A DNA stretch of 49,438 nucleotides from Alphaproteobacteria bacterium (GTDB lineage Bacteria; Pseudomonadota; Alphaproteobacteria; Bin95): NCBI GenBank assembly GCA_022822125.1, contig JAJECF010000047.1:1-49438 (forward strand), read 5' to 3'. Made by a program: the position numbers and the translations under genes. Of this stretch, positions 49,140-49,438 are shown in pieces. Position 1 is the first letter of the stretch. Every line of letters begins with the position of its first letter. The notes below the pieces were generated by a model that made no database searches, was not told the origin of the DNA, and saw nothing but the letters and a program-made list of their open reading frames with translations.

Positions 49140-49438
49140 CCCCCGAGTAGCGACCGCGCCAGCAAGCGCCTCCCCCCTTGTATGTCATCGTTTCGTTGTG
49201 TTGGTTACAGTCGGGACGGCGTCTCATACCAGCGGCCTCCATTTGGGACTCACTGGCGAATGCCGCCCGGTTTCTCCTTTTTGCGTCGGTCCGCCCGGCG
49301 CCCCCGCCTCTCCTCATCCTGAGTAGCGGCTGCGTCAGCAGGCGCGTATCGAAGGACGGTCCCGCCGGTGGCGCGTCCCTCGATACGCGGCTGAGGCCGC
49401 TACTCGGGATGAGGACAAAGGACCGTGGCTACGGCAGG
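49140..49438. repeat. Intergenic repeat block E, running off the window
   Basis: After a small arm fragment (GAGTAGCGACCGCGCCAGC near 49145), an ATACCAGCGG end at 49226-49235 opens another element. It has GAATGCCGCCCGGTTTC, CTCATCCTGAGTAGCGGC, GGCGCGTATCGAAGGAC, then the inverted CTCGATACGCGGCTGAGGCC, CTACTCGGGATGAGGACAAA and GGACCGTGGCTACGGCAGG. The right end would lie about 40 bases beyond the window. No gene is visible in 49085-49438; 49180-49225 is locally AT-richer with no recognisable signal. Confidence 0.82.

Overview
The window is 49.4 kb of a GC-rich bacterial chromosome with no rRNA, tRNA, CRISPR array, phage or transposase gene that I can recognise. GC richness, DctPQM (TRAP) and Dpp/Opp-type importers, the DUF6494/DUF6505/Mrp group, and palindromic intergenic repeats based on CTCATCCTGAGTAGC and TTCGACAGGCTCAGGACAGG suggest an alphaproteobacterium, perhaps Rhodospirillales-like. 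That placement is inference, because there is no marker gene to settle it.

Layout. (1) 1-2.9 kb, minus strand: a family 5 peptide-binding protein and the first permease of its ABC importer, whose remaining genes lie off the left edge. (2) 3.5-7.3 kb: metY (O-acetylhomoserine sulfhydrylase) divergent from an isocitrate/isopropylmalate-type dehydrogenase, then a tandem pair of Asp/Glu-racemase-fold genes, one of which has lost both catalytic cysteines. (3) 7.4-12.5 kb, plus strand: DUF898 membrane protein, M48 metalloprotease, YbdK-type carboxylate-amine ligase, and an MFS carrier. (4) 12.8-15.3 kb, minus strand: an LLM-class oxidoreductase translationally coupled to a GMC oxidoreductase. (5) 15.5-18.6 kb: a complete TRAP transporter ending in a strong terminator that lies antisense within a convergent ribokinase-family gene, followed by two convergent D-2-hydroxyacid dehydrogenases (19.7-21.7 kb). 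(6) 21.7-26.2 kb, minus strand: a DMT permease and a 1193-residue fused double ABC exporter. (7) 26.8-38.9 kb, plus strand: one long, tightly packed run of RND adaptor, RND pump, M81 (MlrC) peptidase, peptide-binding protein, two permeases, two ATPases and a nucleoside deoxyribosyltransferase. (8) 38.9-43.3 kb: a chain of start-stop overlapping genes on the minus strand (DUF6494, Mrp, biotin/lipoate-ligase-like DUF4444, DUF6505, then a foreign-looking HsdR-N nuclease-like gene), divergent from a protein fusing a shortened tungstate-binding-protein fold to a c-type cytochrome. (9) 43.3-49.1 kb: alanine racemase, a STAS anti-anti-sigma protein, glnE, and a PhyH dioxygenase.

How it fits together. 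Much of the window handles uptake and breakdown of peptides and organic acids (two peptide ABC systems, TRAP, M81 peptidase, dehydrogenases, racemases) and export (RND, MFS, DMT, fused ABC). Region 8 is the best candidate for an undescribed system. It combines an Fe-S/metal carrier ATPase (Mrp), a ligase-fold protein whose biotin-ligase active-site features appear degenerate, two uncharacterised small families and an exported haem protein with a collapsed oxyanion-binding domain. These look like parts of a metallocofactor or redox-enzyme maturation route.

A second theme is an intergenic element bounded by ATACCARCGG / CCGCTGGTAT inverted ends. It occurs as complete, truncated and internally deleted copies at 3.0-3.5, 10.95-11.1, 12.5-12.8, 26.3-26.6 and 49.2-49.4 kb, always outside genes.
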